A DNA stretch of 64,000 bases from NCBI RefSeq assembly GCF_040270295.1, contig NZ_JBELOE010000217.1. One strand, 5' to 3'. Of this stretch, positions 53,313 through 62,187 are shown one piece after another. Origin of the DNA: Catenovulum sediminis (GTDB taxonomy: Bacteria > Pseudomonadota > Gammaproteobacteria > Enterobacterales > Alteromonadaceae). A program made the translations under genes and the position numbers. Under the pieces are notes generated by a model that was not told where the DNA came from, did no database searches, and saw nothing but the letters and a program-made list of their open reading frames with translations. The number at the start of each line of letters is the position of its first letter. The first letter of the stretch is position 1.

Positions 53313-54651
53313 ACCCATTCAAAAACTCATGGTAACTCGTACGTTAAGCTCAGGCGAGCAGCTCGCTGCCGGGGTCTTGGCGCAGAATCGGCAAGGCGTT
53401 TTTTTCCAGTATGCAGACAGCTATTTGCAGCAGTTTGGCAATTTATCACCTTTTACCTTGCAAGCGAGCACACAAGTTCAAGCCGCACCTAAAGCGCCAC
53501 ATCAAGGTGTACATGGCGTATTTGGAGATTGTTTGCCCGATGGTTGGGGAATGCTGTTACAAGATCGTATTTTCCGGCAAAAGGGCATCCTGCCTAATCA
53601 ATTAACGGCAATGGATAGGCTGGCCTTTGTCGGTGATAAAGGCATGGGCGCATTGTCTTTTTCTCCGGTGTCTGAGTTTTCAGCCACGACGAACGGTGAC
53701 ATTGATTTAGCTACTTTAGGCTTAGAAGCGCAAACGTTGTTCGATGCTTCAATGTCAGATTATATAGACGACAACCAAGATGCGTTAGATGGGCATACTC
53801 AAAAGGTGTTGGCCGCCTTAGTCGCCGGTGGTAGTTCGGGTGGAGCAAGGCCCAAGGCGCAGATTTATATGCCTGCTGGGGAAACTCAGCATTGTCGAAT
53901 CTTTGCTCAGCCAGGGGATGAAGCATGGTTAGTTAAGTTTACCTCGAAAAATCTCGCGCTCGGGCATGAAGAAGGTTTGTGCGAGGCGGTCTATTTACAA
54001 ATGGCTGAGCAAGCTAAGTGTCAACCACCGCTATGGCAACTCATTGAAGCACCCAGTACAAGCGGTGCGTCTGCCTGGTTAGCGCTCAAGCGTTTTGATT
54101 ATGTCACTCAACAGACCAATTTAAGCGACAATCGCAGTTCAGGTCGCTTGCATATGCACAGCGCTTGCGGGCTGCTGGATGCAGACTTTAGAACGCCAAG
54201 TTTAGATTACATTGATTTAATTAAAGCCAGCCGTCAGTTGTGTAAATCGCCAGCGGCTGGACAGCTGCAATTTCGCCGTGCCGTATTTAACCTGCTGTCG
54301 TCTAATCAAGACGACCACAGTAAAAACTGGGCGTTTTTGCAAGCGGATGACGGTCAATGGGATCCTGCACCTTTTTACGATGTTACTTACAGCCCACATC
54401 CATTTAACGAACACGCCACTGTGTTCGGAGGTTATGGCAAAGCGCCACCGCTTAAGGTGATGCAAAAACTTGCTACCAGTGCTGGCTTTGCGAATTGGAA
54501 TGAGGCAAGGCAAGTCATTGAAGAAGTTGCAGAAGCCATCAGCCAATTTACTCACCTTGCACGGCAGCAAGGGATCAGTAAAACGACAGTGTCTGCGATT
54601 GCTAAGACATTGGATCAGCGCAAACAAGAAAATGCAGCGCTTTTTCTATAA
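53302..54651 (+). CDS. HipA-family Ser/Thr kinase toxin, module 3
   Basis: This 449-residue HipA-like kinase has FGDCLPDGWGMLLQDRIFRQKG, GGSSGGARPKAQIY, EAWLVKFTS, LALKRFD, the catalytic loop NLLSSNQDDHSKNWAFL and APFYDVTYSPH. It resembles the module 1 type more than the canonical module 2 type. It is followed 18 bp later by a SEC-C gene with its own ribosome binding site, giving a four-gene operon. The relic at 44840 is derived from a close relative. Confidence 0.87.
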   Translation: MSFKPIQKLMVTRTLSSGEQLAAGVLAQNRQGVFFQYADSYLQQFGNLSPFTLQASTQVQAAPKAPHQGVHGVFGDCLPDGWGMLLQDRIFRQKGILPNQLTAMDRLAFVGDKGMGALSFSPVSEFSATTNGDIDLATLGLEAQTLFDASMSDYIDDNQDALDGHTQKVLAALVAGGSSGGARPKAQIYMPAGETQHCRIFAQPGDEAWLVKFTSKNLALGHEEGLCEAVYLQMAEQAKCQPPLWQLIEAPSTSGASAWLALKRFDYVTQQTNLSDNRSSGRLHMHSACGLLDADFRTPSLDYIDLIKASRQLCKSPAAGQLQFRRAVFNLLSSNQDDHSKNWAFLQADDGQWDPAPFYDVTYSPHPFNEHATVFGGYGKAPPLKVMQKLATSAGFANWNEARQVIEEVAEAISQFTHLARQQGISKTTVSAIAKTLDQRKQENAALFL

Positions 54652-54669
54652 CAATAAGGAGGGACAGCA

Positions 54670-55674
54670 ATGAAGCTCGGCCGGAACGATCCTTGCCATT
54701 GTGGCAGTGGTAAAAAATTTAAACGTTGTTGTATGAGCAGCGTTTCCAAGCAACATGCCCAAGTCTTCGATGATGTTGAAACCATGCTGGCCATGAACCC
54801 AAATTTGAGCCTTGATGAACTCAACGCAGCCTTGCAGCACAAAGTGCAAGATCGCAATAATCAACCTCATCCCGATTTTTGTGGCGTAACGCCAACGCAT
54901 ATGGCCAATTGGCTGTATGCGTCTTTTGCTGAATTACAGTGGGTGAGCATCAGCACTCCCGACTCTCTTTCTGCAAGCCCAGTGATGCGTTATCTAGCGC
55001 TCATTCTTGATGAGGCCATGGCACAAGAAGGCTCATTCAAAGCCACCAGTAAAGGTAACTTACCGGCTAAATTAGTCAAACAGGCCAGTGAGTTATTGCC
55101 TGAGTTTGCCGTTGCTCAATTTGAACGTGATATAAGTATCAGTGAGTTTGCGGGCAGCAACGAAGACAAATTCAATGCCTTGCACTACACCCGAGTGCTA
55201 GCCGAAATTAGTGGCATTATTTATCGGCGAAGCGGTCGCTACCATGTAAAAAAATCAGCGCAAAAACAGTATCAGGCGCTAGGCATACAGACCTTTTTTA
55301 AACCTATGTTAGAGGCCGCCATCAGCCAATATAACTGGAGCTATTTGGACGGTTTTGAATACGATGTCGACTTGCGCACTTTTTGGGTGTTTATGTTGTG
55401 GCGTATTCAAAGCCACAACAGGGTGGATCAACTGGTTGAAGAAGTGATGACAGCGTTCCCTGATCTATTGCTGGCATTCCCTACGGATGATTACTTCTCG
55501 CCAGAGAGAAACTTAAGCATGCTTATCGAATCACGATTTATTGAGCGATTTTTGCAGTTTTGGGGATTTGTGACCATTGACCCGAGACGTTATATAAACG
55601 CGGAACCCGTCGCCCGAGTGGTTCAGGTACAGCCTTTGTTAAAACAAACTTTTCAATTCACAATAAATACATAG
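54670..55674 (+). CDS. SEC-C motif protein in the hipBA module 3 operon
   Basis: This 334-residue protein begins with a SEC-C zinc motif, MKLGRNDPCHCGSGKKFKRCC, the metal-binding tail otherwise found on SecA. The remaining ~310 residues are mostly helical and unassigned. AAGGAGG lies 7 bp upstream of the ATG. SEC-C domains bind Zn2+ and can contact SecB or ribosomes. Its place directly behind hipA suggests a role as cofactor or target-specificity partner of the module, but this is inference. Confidence 0.75.
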   Translation: MKLGRNDPCHCGSGKKFKRCCMSSVSKQHAQVFDDVETMLAMNPNLSLDELNAALQHKVQDRNNQPHPDFCGVTPTHMANWLYASFAELQWVSISTPDSLSASPVMRYLALILDEAMAQEGSFKATSKGNLPAKLVKQASELLPEFAVAQFERDISISEFAGSNEDKFNALHYTRVLAEISGIIYRRSGRYHVKKSAQKQYQALGIQTFFKPMLEAAISQYNWSYLDGFEYDVDLRTFWVFMLWRIQSHNRVDQLVEEVMTAFPDLLLAFPTDDYFSPERNLSMLIESRFIERFLQFWGFVTIDPRRYINAEPVARVVQVQPLLKQTFQFTINT

Positions 55675-55684
55675 CAAGGTCATC

Positions 55685-56803
55685 GTGAGCGAATATCAAT
55701 ACTATAAATTTGAGCGTCTGGATGGGTATTTAGATGCTAAAGCACGTCAAGCGCTGAGAGCCATTTCAAGCCGTGCCGAGATCAGCGCTACGTCCTTTCA
55801 GGTGTATTACTCCTACAGTGATCTAAAGGCAGAGCCTTTTGAGCTGATGTTAAAATACTTCGATATCGGTTTTTACTATGCCGATTGGGGCTCAATCGAT
55901 GCATACATCAAGCTACCAGCAGGAACGCTCCCTGAAGCTTTACTTGGCTTTTCAAGTGATGGGCTTCATGTTCACGAAAACGATGAGTGGCAGTTGCTGA
56001 TTTTTTCCCTTGAGGAGTATGACGAGTATTTTGACGATGAACATGCTGACGATTTTTTCCAGCATTTAGCTGCTTTACGCAGCGGGTTAATGCAAGGGGA
56101 TTGGCGCCTTGTGTACTTTATGTGGCTCAAAGAGTGCGATTTTAATGATGAAATTGATCAAGTGCCGTTAATTCAATTCGATTTTGAGCACCTCAGTGAA
56201 GAGGTGCAGGCTTTCGCGACACTTTATGATATTCCTTTAGCATTGGTTAAGGCACTCGCCATGGTGCTGAACGAACAACCCAGCCATCAAGCCAAACAAA
56301 TCCAGTTTCAGTTTGATACGTGGCTAAACAATCTCACGGAAACCGAGAAAGACACGCTATTACGCACGCTGTTTGAGCAAGGCCAGCTAACCCGACAGCA
56401 AGCCTTAGCACTGATGCGAAAAGAACCTGCCAACACAGACGAAAACTATCAGTATTGGTTAACCCCCGAGGTAATTTCCCCTTTCATCGAGCAAGCGCAA
56501 AGCCAATTACAGCAAGAGCAAGCCGCAGCGCTCGCAAAAAAAATAGCCCTAGAAAAAGCGGAAAAAGAAAAAGCGTTGACGGATATCTACAATCAGCGTG
56601 AGCACTACTGGCAGCAATCACAAGAGCAAGCGGATCGAACTTGCGCCAGTGGTTACAATGCGGCATCACGCTATCTGCATCAGCTGTTTGAGGCCTATCA
56701 GTTCAAAGCGGATGAAGCGGCGTTTGAACAACGCTTTAAGCGCTTTGTTGTGGCGAATACTAGCCGTAAAGCGCTGTTAAAACGATTGCGTGATTTGCTT
56801 TAA
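55685..56803 (+). CDS. Uncharacterised protein, last gene of the hipBA module 3 operon
   Basis: I cannot assign a function. The 372-residue soluble protein starts YYKFERLDGYLDAKARQALR and contains ISSRAEISATSFQVYYSY, GFYYADWGSIDAYIKLP and an acidic middle. A long Gln/Glu/Lys coiled coil (~residues 270-315) precedes a basic C-terminal helix pair. The N-terminal pattern reminds me of a widespread uncharacterised family seen in actinobacteria, from memory only. It is 10 bp after the SEC-C gene. Codon use matches its neighbours. Confidence 0.65.
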   Translation: MSEYQYYKFERLDGYLDAKARQALRAISSRAEISATSFQVYYSYSDLKAEPFELMLKYFDIGFYYADWGSIDAYIKLPAGTLPEALLGFSSDGLHVHENDEWQLLIFSLEEYDEYFDDEHADDFFQHLAALRSGLMQGDWRLVYFMWLKECDFNDEIDQVPLIQFDFEHLSEEVQAFATLYDIPLALVKALAMVLNEQPSHQAKQIQFQFDTWLNNLTETEKDTLLRTLFEQGQLTRQQALALMRKEPANTDENYQYWLTPEVISPFIEQAQSQLQQEQAAALAKKIALEKAEKEKALTDIYNQREHYWQQSQEQADRTCASGYNAASRYLHQLFEAYQFKADEAAFEQRFKRFVVANTSRKALLKRLRDLL

Positions 56804-56939
56804 ACGATGAGGCTATGAGCCAGCCTAATAACGTTCGCAAAAAACTGATTGAAGGTTGATTGAAACCAATCCGTCTAGATAATTACCCACTCAGAACTCA
56901 TCGTTTACGCAGGGGGTAAGCTTTATGTCACCACTTGGT

Positions 56940-57579
56940 TTAAGTATGCACGCTTAGCTTGTTTGCTTGCGCTTTCATTCCTGCAAAGATCTTATCCGAT
57001 AGATCTGCAGGAAAGTCTTTAGGGAGGATTGTACTGACATTTTCAATAATAGCATCAAGTGCTCTAACCACTGAGTCAATAAGCTCTATTACTTCTGTCT
57101 CGGTAAATCCCACTTCTTTGCCTTGCTGAATGAAATGACGATATTGTATTTTCTGTAATTGATAGTAATTTTTGCGACCAGTCTTTTTTGTACCACGCAG
57201 AGCCATAGCCATTTTCACTTTCTGTTTAGCAATTTGATTGGCCTTATTACCAATAAGCGGGTGTATTGAAATCACGTCATATAGCGGTGTGAGTTTGTAT
57301 TTATTGTCTGGCAAATGAGTAATGCTAAAGTTTTTTGCATGGCCATCGGTTGCTGCAAATAAGTAAATTATCAAAGTAAAATGAAACGATATCGCCTTTA
57401 ATTGGTTGGTTTCCTGGGGTAAATGGTAGTGATAAAGATAAAGGGCGACCACGTGGGTTTGCTAGCCATTCATCCGCGTATTGCAGCTCATCAACACCTG
57501 ATTTTATTCGCCAAGTACCAACAAACTCTGCATTCATCCAAATAGCTAATGCGCTTACTTTACGTTTTGCCATTACCAT
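56940..57579 (-). pseudogene. Decayed hipA of module 4 (internal deletion and frameshift)
   Basis: The 5' part (57579-57325) encodes a HipA N-terminus, VSALAIWMNAEFVGTWRI and SLSLPFTPGNQPIKGD, up to FYFDNLLI. The next frame (to 56940) resumes at YLFAATDGHAKNFSI, the catalytic loop, and runs to a normal C-terminus. The ~230 residues in between, including the ATP loop, are missing, and the two parts are in different frames. The gene overlaps the end of its antitoxin. It cannot make an active kinase. Confidence 0.8.
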
Positions 57580-57842
57580 TCATCTTGCGCGAGTTCGCTA
57601 CTGGATAGGCTACTCTCTAGCGGTTTATTTTTTTCTACAAATTGTAGCTTTATATCCAAAATAGAAAGCACCTTAAACATGCGTTCTATCGTTACCTTTT
57701 GTGGTGCGCTTTCAAGTGTTTGATAGCTTTGTTGACTGATGCCAAGTTTTTCAGCCAGCGCTTTTTGCGAAAGCCCATTAGACTTTCTAAACCCGACAAG
57801 AATCGGTTTAATTTGATCAAGAGTATTAATTGTGTAATTCAC
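57573..57842 (-). CDS. XRE-family HTH antitoxin (HipB-like), module 4
   Basis: This protein is 89 residues from GTG 57842, which has GGTGG 5 bp upstream; a TTG at 57854 would add four residues. The HTH is ILVGFRKSNGLSQKALAEKLGISQQSYQTLESAPQKVTIERMFKVLSILDIKLQ. The gene is intact even though its hipA is broken. Retained antitoxins of dead pairs can still act as repressors or neutralise related toxins. Confidence 0.82.
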   Translation of the reverse strand: MNYTINTLDQIKPILVGFRKSNGLSQKALAEKLGISQQSYQTLESAPQKVTIERMFKVLSILDIKLQFVEKNKPLESSLSSSELAQDEW

Positions 57843-57855
57843 GCTAACCACCAAA

Positions 57856-57925
57856 ACAATGTATAGGCTGTTTTATCTAAAAACAGTATATAAGCTGTAT
57901 TTAAAAATAACAACTTATAGGTTGT
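57856..57925. promoter_or_regulatory. Three phased operator sites of module 4
   Basis: ACAATGTATAGGCTGT (57856-57871), ACAGTATATAAGCTGT (57883-57898) and ACAACTTATAGGTTGT (57910-57925) are 16-bp imperfect palindromes starting exactly 27 bp apart. They lie immediately upstream of the hipB-like gene. The regular phasing suits cooperative binding and autorepression. Confidence 0.65.
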
Positions 57926-58001
57926 TATTACGTTTTTAAGCTTATACCACCATTTAGTCACCACTATTTTAAAACAATAGCGTATAACCACTAACAGTCT
58001 G

Positions 58002-58031
58002 AAAAAAAACCGCCTAAATAGCGGTTTTTAT
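58002..58031. terminator. Bidirectional terminator downstream of yicC
   Basis: AAAACCGC-CTAAATA-GCGGTTTT with A-rich and T-rich flanks forms a terminator readable in both directions. It lies 35 bp past the yicC stop and separates the core block from the toxin-antitoxin island. Confidence 0.8.
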
Positions 58032-58065
58032 TATAAGTTTTAACGGTGTGAAACAGGTTGAAACA

Positions 58066-58935
58066 TCACTCAATATTCTGGATCTGCTCTCTCATCTGCT
58101 CTATCAACACCTTCACATCAACGGCTGCATTGGTGACTGTGGTATTGATTGATTTAGAAGCTAAGGTGTTGGCTTCGCGGTTAAACTCTTGCATCATAAA
58201 ATCTAAACGGCGGCCGCATGCTCCACCTTTTTTCAAAATTTTATCATGGGTTTCTTTAATATGAGATTCTAAGCGATCTAGCTCTTCTGCCACATCCACA
58301 CGCTGAGCCAACATCACCAGCTCTTGTTCTACCCGGCTTTCATCTACCTGTTCCATGAGCTCTGCTAAACGTGTTTGCAAACGTTCACGTTGCCACTCTA
58401 AAACTTTTGGCATTTCGCTGCGCACAACATCTACATTTTGTTGGATACTGGCTAAACGCTGTTCGATTAAAGTTTTTAAGTTTTCACCTTCACCGGCACG
58501 AGCGGCTAAAAAGTCTTTGATGGTCAATTCAAATTCGGCTAACAATTCAGCTTGTTGGGCATCAACATCTTGTTCTTCAGCTTGCATCGCACCGGGCCAG
58601 CGCATAATGTCGAGCGGGTTTATATTAGATTCGGGTAATTTTTGCTGAATTTGCTGCGCATGCTGGCATAACTGCTCAACCAAGTTTTGATTCAACGTCA
58701 GGTTGCCAACGGCTTTATCTGTATCACTAATGCGCAGGTTTATTTCAACCTTACCGCGCTGCATTGATTTACGCGTTTTATCACGCAGCACGGGCTCTAA
58801 ACCGCGAAACTGCTCGGGCAATCTAAAATAAGTTTCTAAATATCTTTGGTTTACAGAACGAATTTCCCAGGCAAAAGTGCCCCACTCTGATTTTTTTTCG
58901 CGGCGTGCAAACGCCGTCATACTATGAATTGCCAT
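58066..58935 (-). CDS. yicC: YicC-family endoribonuclease
   Basis: This 289-residue protein matches YicC end to end: MTAFARREKKSEWGTFAWEIRSVNQRYLETYFRLPEQFRGLEP, the middle MRWPGAMQAEEQD, and the C-terminal SHIKETHDKILKKGGACGRRLDFMMQEFNREANTLASKS. E. coli YicC is an endoribonuclease that affects small-RNA stability. The protein is cytosolic and oligomeric. Unusually, no rph/pyrE block is visible next to it; the toxin-antitoxin island abuts it instead. Identity is very secure. Confidence 0.93.
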   Translation of the reverse strand: MAIHSMTAFARREKKSEWGTFAWEIRSVNQRYLETYFRLPEQFRGLEPVLRDKTRKSMQRGKVEINLRISDTDKAVGNLTLNQNLVEQLCQHAQQIQQKLPESNINPLDIMRWPGAMQAEEQDVDAQQAELLAEFELTIKDFLAARAGEGENLKTLIEQRLASIQQNVDVVRSEMPKVLEWQRERLQTRLAELMEQVDESRVEQELVMLAQRVDVAEELDRLESHIKETHDKILKKGGACGRRLDFMMQEFNREANTLASKSINTTVTNAAVDVKVLIEQMREQIQNIE

Positions 58936-58988
58936 TGTTTGCCTTGTTGTTCAAATTCTGTTTGTTATGTAACGATATAAAACCTGTT

Positions 58989-60614
58989 TTAATCTCGCCG
59001 ACTCACTAGCCAACAAATAACTGCGGCAAGTATCAAACCACCGGCCAGCCAAACTTGTTCTTTAAAACAATAGACCATAACCGCTGAAATCGCTGCTACA
59101 TGGCCTATTTGGGGTAATAAACTGGGCTTATGATTGTTGGTTTCTAATGCTTTGATTATTAATTCTTGCTGGTGCTGCATTTCTCTGTGACTGTGCAAAG
59201 CGTCATAAACTAAATCGGGTAATTCGGGTAGCTTTTCACCCCAGTATGGCGCATTTTCTTTGACCGAGCGTAAAATGGCGCCCACGCCTACTTGCTGGCG
59301 CACCCAATTTTCCAAAAAAGGTTTTGCCGTTTTCCACAAGTCTAATTGTGGATAAAGCTGGCGGCCTAAACCTTCAATATACAGCAAGGTTTTTTGCAAC
59401 AATACCAACTGCGGCTGAACTTCCATTTGAAAACGCCGGGCCGTATTAAATAGGTTTAACAAGACATTACCAAAAGAAATTTCGGCCAGTGGTTTTTCAA
59501 AAATAGGCTCACAGACTGTGCGAATTGCAAATTCAAAATCTTCAACATTGGTATCTCTAGGCACCCAACCTGAATCTACGTGCAACTCAGCAACCTTGCG
59601 ATAATCACGGTTAAAAAATGCGATAAAATTATCTGCTAAATAGCGTTTGTCATTTTTATTGAGCGTGCCGACAATGCCACAGTCAATACCGATGTACATT
59701 GGGTTGTCAGGATGTTCACGAGAGACAAATATATTGCCGGGGTGCATATCTGCATGAAAAAAACTATCGCGAAATACTTGCGTGAAAAATATCTCAACAC
59801 CTCGTTCGGCCAGTAACTTCATATCTGTGCCTTGCGCTTGTAATGCAGCAATGTCACCAACAGGTATGCCGTAAATACGTTCCATAACCATGATGTTGGT
59901 GCGGCATAGATCAGAATAGACAGTCGGAATATATAAGGTATTTGAATCGGCAAAATTTCGTTTTAGTTGAATGCTGTTTGCAGCTTCACGCATTAAATCT
60001 AATTCATCAAACAGGGTTTTTTCGTATTCTTTAACTACTTCTACCGGGCGCAAGCGCCGACCGTCCGGTAATATTTTAGCCAGTATGCCAGCCATTGCTT
60101 TCATGAGTTCTACATCGGCTCGCATCGTTTCGGCAATACCTGGACGAATTACTTTAATCACGATATCGGTATGCGGAAAGGGGCAATCTTCGTGCAAAGT
60201 AGCAGCATGTACCTGCGCAATTGAAGCAGAGGCTAAAGGCTCGGTTTCAAAAGTTGCTAAGTAGGTGTCCAGCGATTCAATTTTCCACGCTTGTTCAATC
60301 AACTTTTTAGCTTGTTCGCCATCAAATGGACTGACCTGATCTTGTAGCAGTTTTAGTTCATTGGCAAATTCAGGGGATAATAAGTCACGGCGGGTCGATA
60401 ACATTTGGCCAAATTTAACAAAAACCGGACCGAGCGATTGCAATGCAAGTCTTAAGCGAACTTCGACAGGTTCATTTGGGTGTTTGTTCTTCAGCCAAAA
60501 AGCGCAACTGCGCGCCAGTTTAAAATGCCAGCGCTGAAAACGTTCTGGAATTAAATCGTCTAAACCATAAGTTAATAAGGTTTTTAAAATGATATAAAAG
60601 CGCCAGATACTCAC
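58989..60614 (-). CDS. ubiB: Ubiquinone biosynthesis ATPase/kinase-like protein UbiB
   Basis: This 541-residue protein has the UbiB signature motifs FVKFGQMLSTRRDLL (KxGQ), ASASIAQVHAA (Ala-rich nucleotide loop), FHADMHPGNIFVS and IGIDCGIVG, with two C-terminal membrane helices (ISAVMVYCF..., GGLILAAVICWLV). It aids extraction or handling of ubiquinone intermediates at the inner membrane. It overlaps ubiJ by 4 bp. Length and motifs match the E. coli protein. Confidence 0.95.
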   Translation of the reverse strand: MSIWRFYIILKTLLTYGLDDLIPERFQRWHFKLARSCAFWLKNKHPNEPVEVRLRLALQSLGPVFVKFGQMLSTRRDLLSPEFANELKLLQDQVSPFDGEQAKKLIEQAWKIESLDTYLATFETEPLASASIAQVHAATLHEDCPFPHTDIVIKVIRPGIAETMRADVELMKAMAGILAKILPDGRRLRPVEVVKEYEKTLFDELDLMREAANSIQLKRNFADSNTLYIPTVYSDLCRTNIMVMERIYGIPVGDIAALQAQGTDMKLLAERGVEIFFTQVFRDSFFHADMHPGNIFVSREHPDNPMYIGIDCGIVGTLNKNDKRYLADNFIAFFNRDYRKVAELHVDSGWVPRDTNVEDFEFAIRTVCEPIFEKPLAEISFGNVLLNLFNTARRFQMEVQPQLVLLQKTLLYIEGLGRQLYPQLDLWKTAKPFLENWVRQQVGVGAILRSVKENAPYWGEKLPELPDLVYDALHSHREMQHQQELIIKALETNNHKPSLLPQIGHVAAISAVMVYCFKEQVWLAGGLILAAVICWLVSRRD

Positions 60615-61246
60615 TGCTTGTTTTCTACCTGTGGTTTAAAGTGCAAATTAAGTTGCTGAATACGGGCTTGTGCACGATCGCAATCTTGCCTAAGCGTTTT
60701 AACCGCCTGATTAAATTCAGCCATCTCTAGTGGATGCGGCGCTAATTTTTTTTCATCCCAAACGATGTTGCAAAAAGCCCGTTCACTATTTTGTTTAAAC
60801 AACTGCCCTTGAGCGTTTAAATTCTGCGTGATGTCAGTCAATTTATGCGCAACAGGCCCGCTTGTTAGACTCGCCAACACATCCTGCCAATAGATCAAAC
60901 TGCCTTTTAACCAATCCGCATAAGCTTGAGCAAGCTGCACATCGCCTTCAATGTCTACCTCACCGGCTTTTATCAGGCGGGTAATTTGTTCCGGCTGCTG
61001 CAGCTTTATTAAACCCGATAAACTGGTGATAATTGAACAGTCTGCATCTTCACTCACCGGCGACCAAACACTCACTTTTCCGTTGTGCTGAATATGCATT
61101 TGCAAAGCTATCGACAAGTCCGTTATCTGCAAAACAAACTGTTTACCGGCGAGTTTACCCGGCACTTGTTTATCACAACCACTTTGTTGCAACCAGTAGT
61201 TGATACTATGTTCAATTAAACCTGAGACTAAACTGGCCGTTGGCAT
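60611..61246 (-). CDS. ubiJ: Ubiquinone biosynthesis accessory factor UbiJ (SCP2 domain)
   Basis: This 211-residue protein has an SCP2-like lipid-binding domain (ADCSIITSLSGLIKLQQPEQITRLIKAGEVDIEGDVQLAQAYADWL) and a C-terminal coiled coil. UbiJ binds ubiquinone intermediates in the Ubi metabolon. It sits between ubiE and ubiB with overlapping or touching ends, the conserved operon order of gammaproteobacteria. Confidence 0.92.
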   Translation of the reverse strand: MPTASLVSGLIEHSINYWLQQSGCDKQVPGKLAGKQFVLQITDLSIALQMHIQHNGKVSVWSPVSEDADCSIITSLSGLIKLQQPEQITRLIKAGEVDIEGDVQLAQAYADWLKGSLIYWQDVLASLTSGPVAHKLTDITQNLNAQGQLFKQNSERAFCNIVWDEKKLAPHPLEMAEFNQAVKTLRQDCDRAQARIQQLNLHFKPQVENKQ

Positions 61247-62001
61247 TAAAATTTAAATCCTTTGTGCAGCGCGACAATGCCACCCGTTAGGTTTTGATAA
61301 CTGACTTCTTCAAAACCAGCGGTGTGCATCATGTCTTTTAATGTTTCTTGATCTGGGTGCATACGAATTGACTCAGCTAAATACTGATAACTCTCTGCAT
61401 CATTGGTAATCATTTTGCCCATTTGCGGCAAAATGTTAAACGAGTACCAGTCGTAGACTTTCGATAAGGCTTCTTGCTCGGGTTTAGAAAATTCCAATAC
61501 CAATAATCTACCACCGGGTTTTAACACGCGAAAAATAGAAGCAAGGGCTGCGTCTTTATCTGTCACATTGCGTAAGCCAAAAGCGATGGTAACTACATCA
61601 AATTGGTTATCAGCAAAAGGCAAACACTCCGCATTAGCCTGCACATACTCAACGTTACCAACAATGCCGATATCTCGTAATTTGCTGCGCCCTACGTTCA
61701 ACATAGATTCGTTAATATCGGCCAGTACAACTTGCCCTTCAGGGCCTACAATACGTGAAAATTTAGCGGTTAAATCACCGGTACCACCTGCTAAATCTAA
61801 TATTTTTTGCCCACTTCTAACCCCACTGCAAGCAATAGTGTGGCGCTTCCATATGCGATGAATCCCCATTGACATCAGGTCGTTCATTACATCGTATTTA
61901 GCTGCTACTGAATGAAATACTTCAGCAACTTTATGGACTTTTTCGGTTTTATCTACTGTTTGAAAACCAAAATGGGTGGTGTTGTCCTTATTTTCTGTCA
62001 T
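61246..62001 (-). CDS. ubiE: Ubiquinone/menaquinone C-methyltransferase UbiE
   Basis: This 251-residue class I SAM methyltransferase has the UbiE markers VFHSVAAKYDVMNDLMSMGIHRIWKR, the SAM loop ILDLAGGTGDLT, VTIAFGLRNVTDKDAALASI and LLVLEFSKP. It methylates the C2 position of the benzoquinol ring. It is the first gene of the ubiE-ubiJ-ubiB operon. A divergent promoter region of 186 bp separates it from the cyclophilin gene. Confidence 0.96.
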   Translation of the reverse strand: MTENKDNTTHFGFQTVDKTEKVHKVAEVFHSVAAKYDVMNDLMSMGIHRIWKRHTIACSGVRSGQKILDLAGGTGDLTAKFSRIVGPEGQVVLADINESMLNVGRSKLRDIGIVGNVEYVQANAECLPFADNQFDVVTIAFGLRNVTDKDAALASIFRVLKPGGRLLVLEFSKPEQEALSKVYDWYSFNILPQMGKMITNDAESYQYLAESIRMHPDQETLKDMMHTAGFEEVSYQNLTGGIVALHKGFKF

Positions 62002-62187
62002 GCCGATTCCGCAGGTAAATAGTGGTAAAAATTAATGCGCTTAGTGTACCTGATTTTACGCAAGTTTTTGAACGAAGTTTTTGCGATCTGGCGCTATTTA
62101 GTATTTTGTTGTTAATTGTAATCAAAGTGTTTAATTTCGCCTGATAATCAGTACACTGGATAAATTCGTAATAATGATTGAAATATA

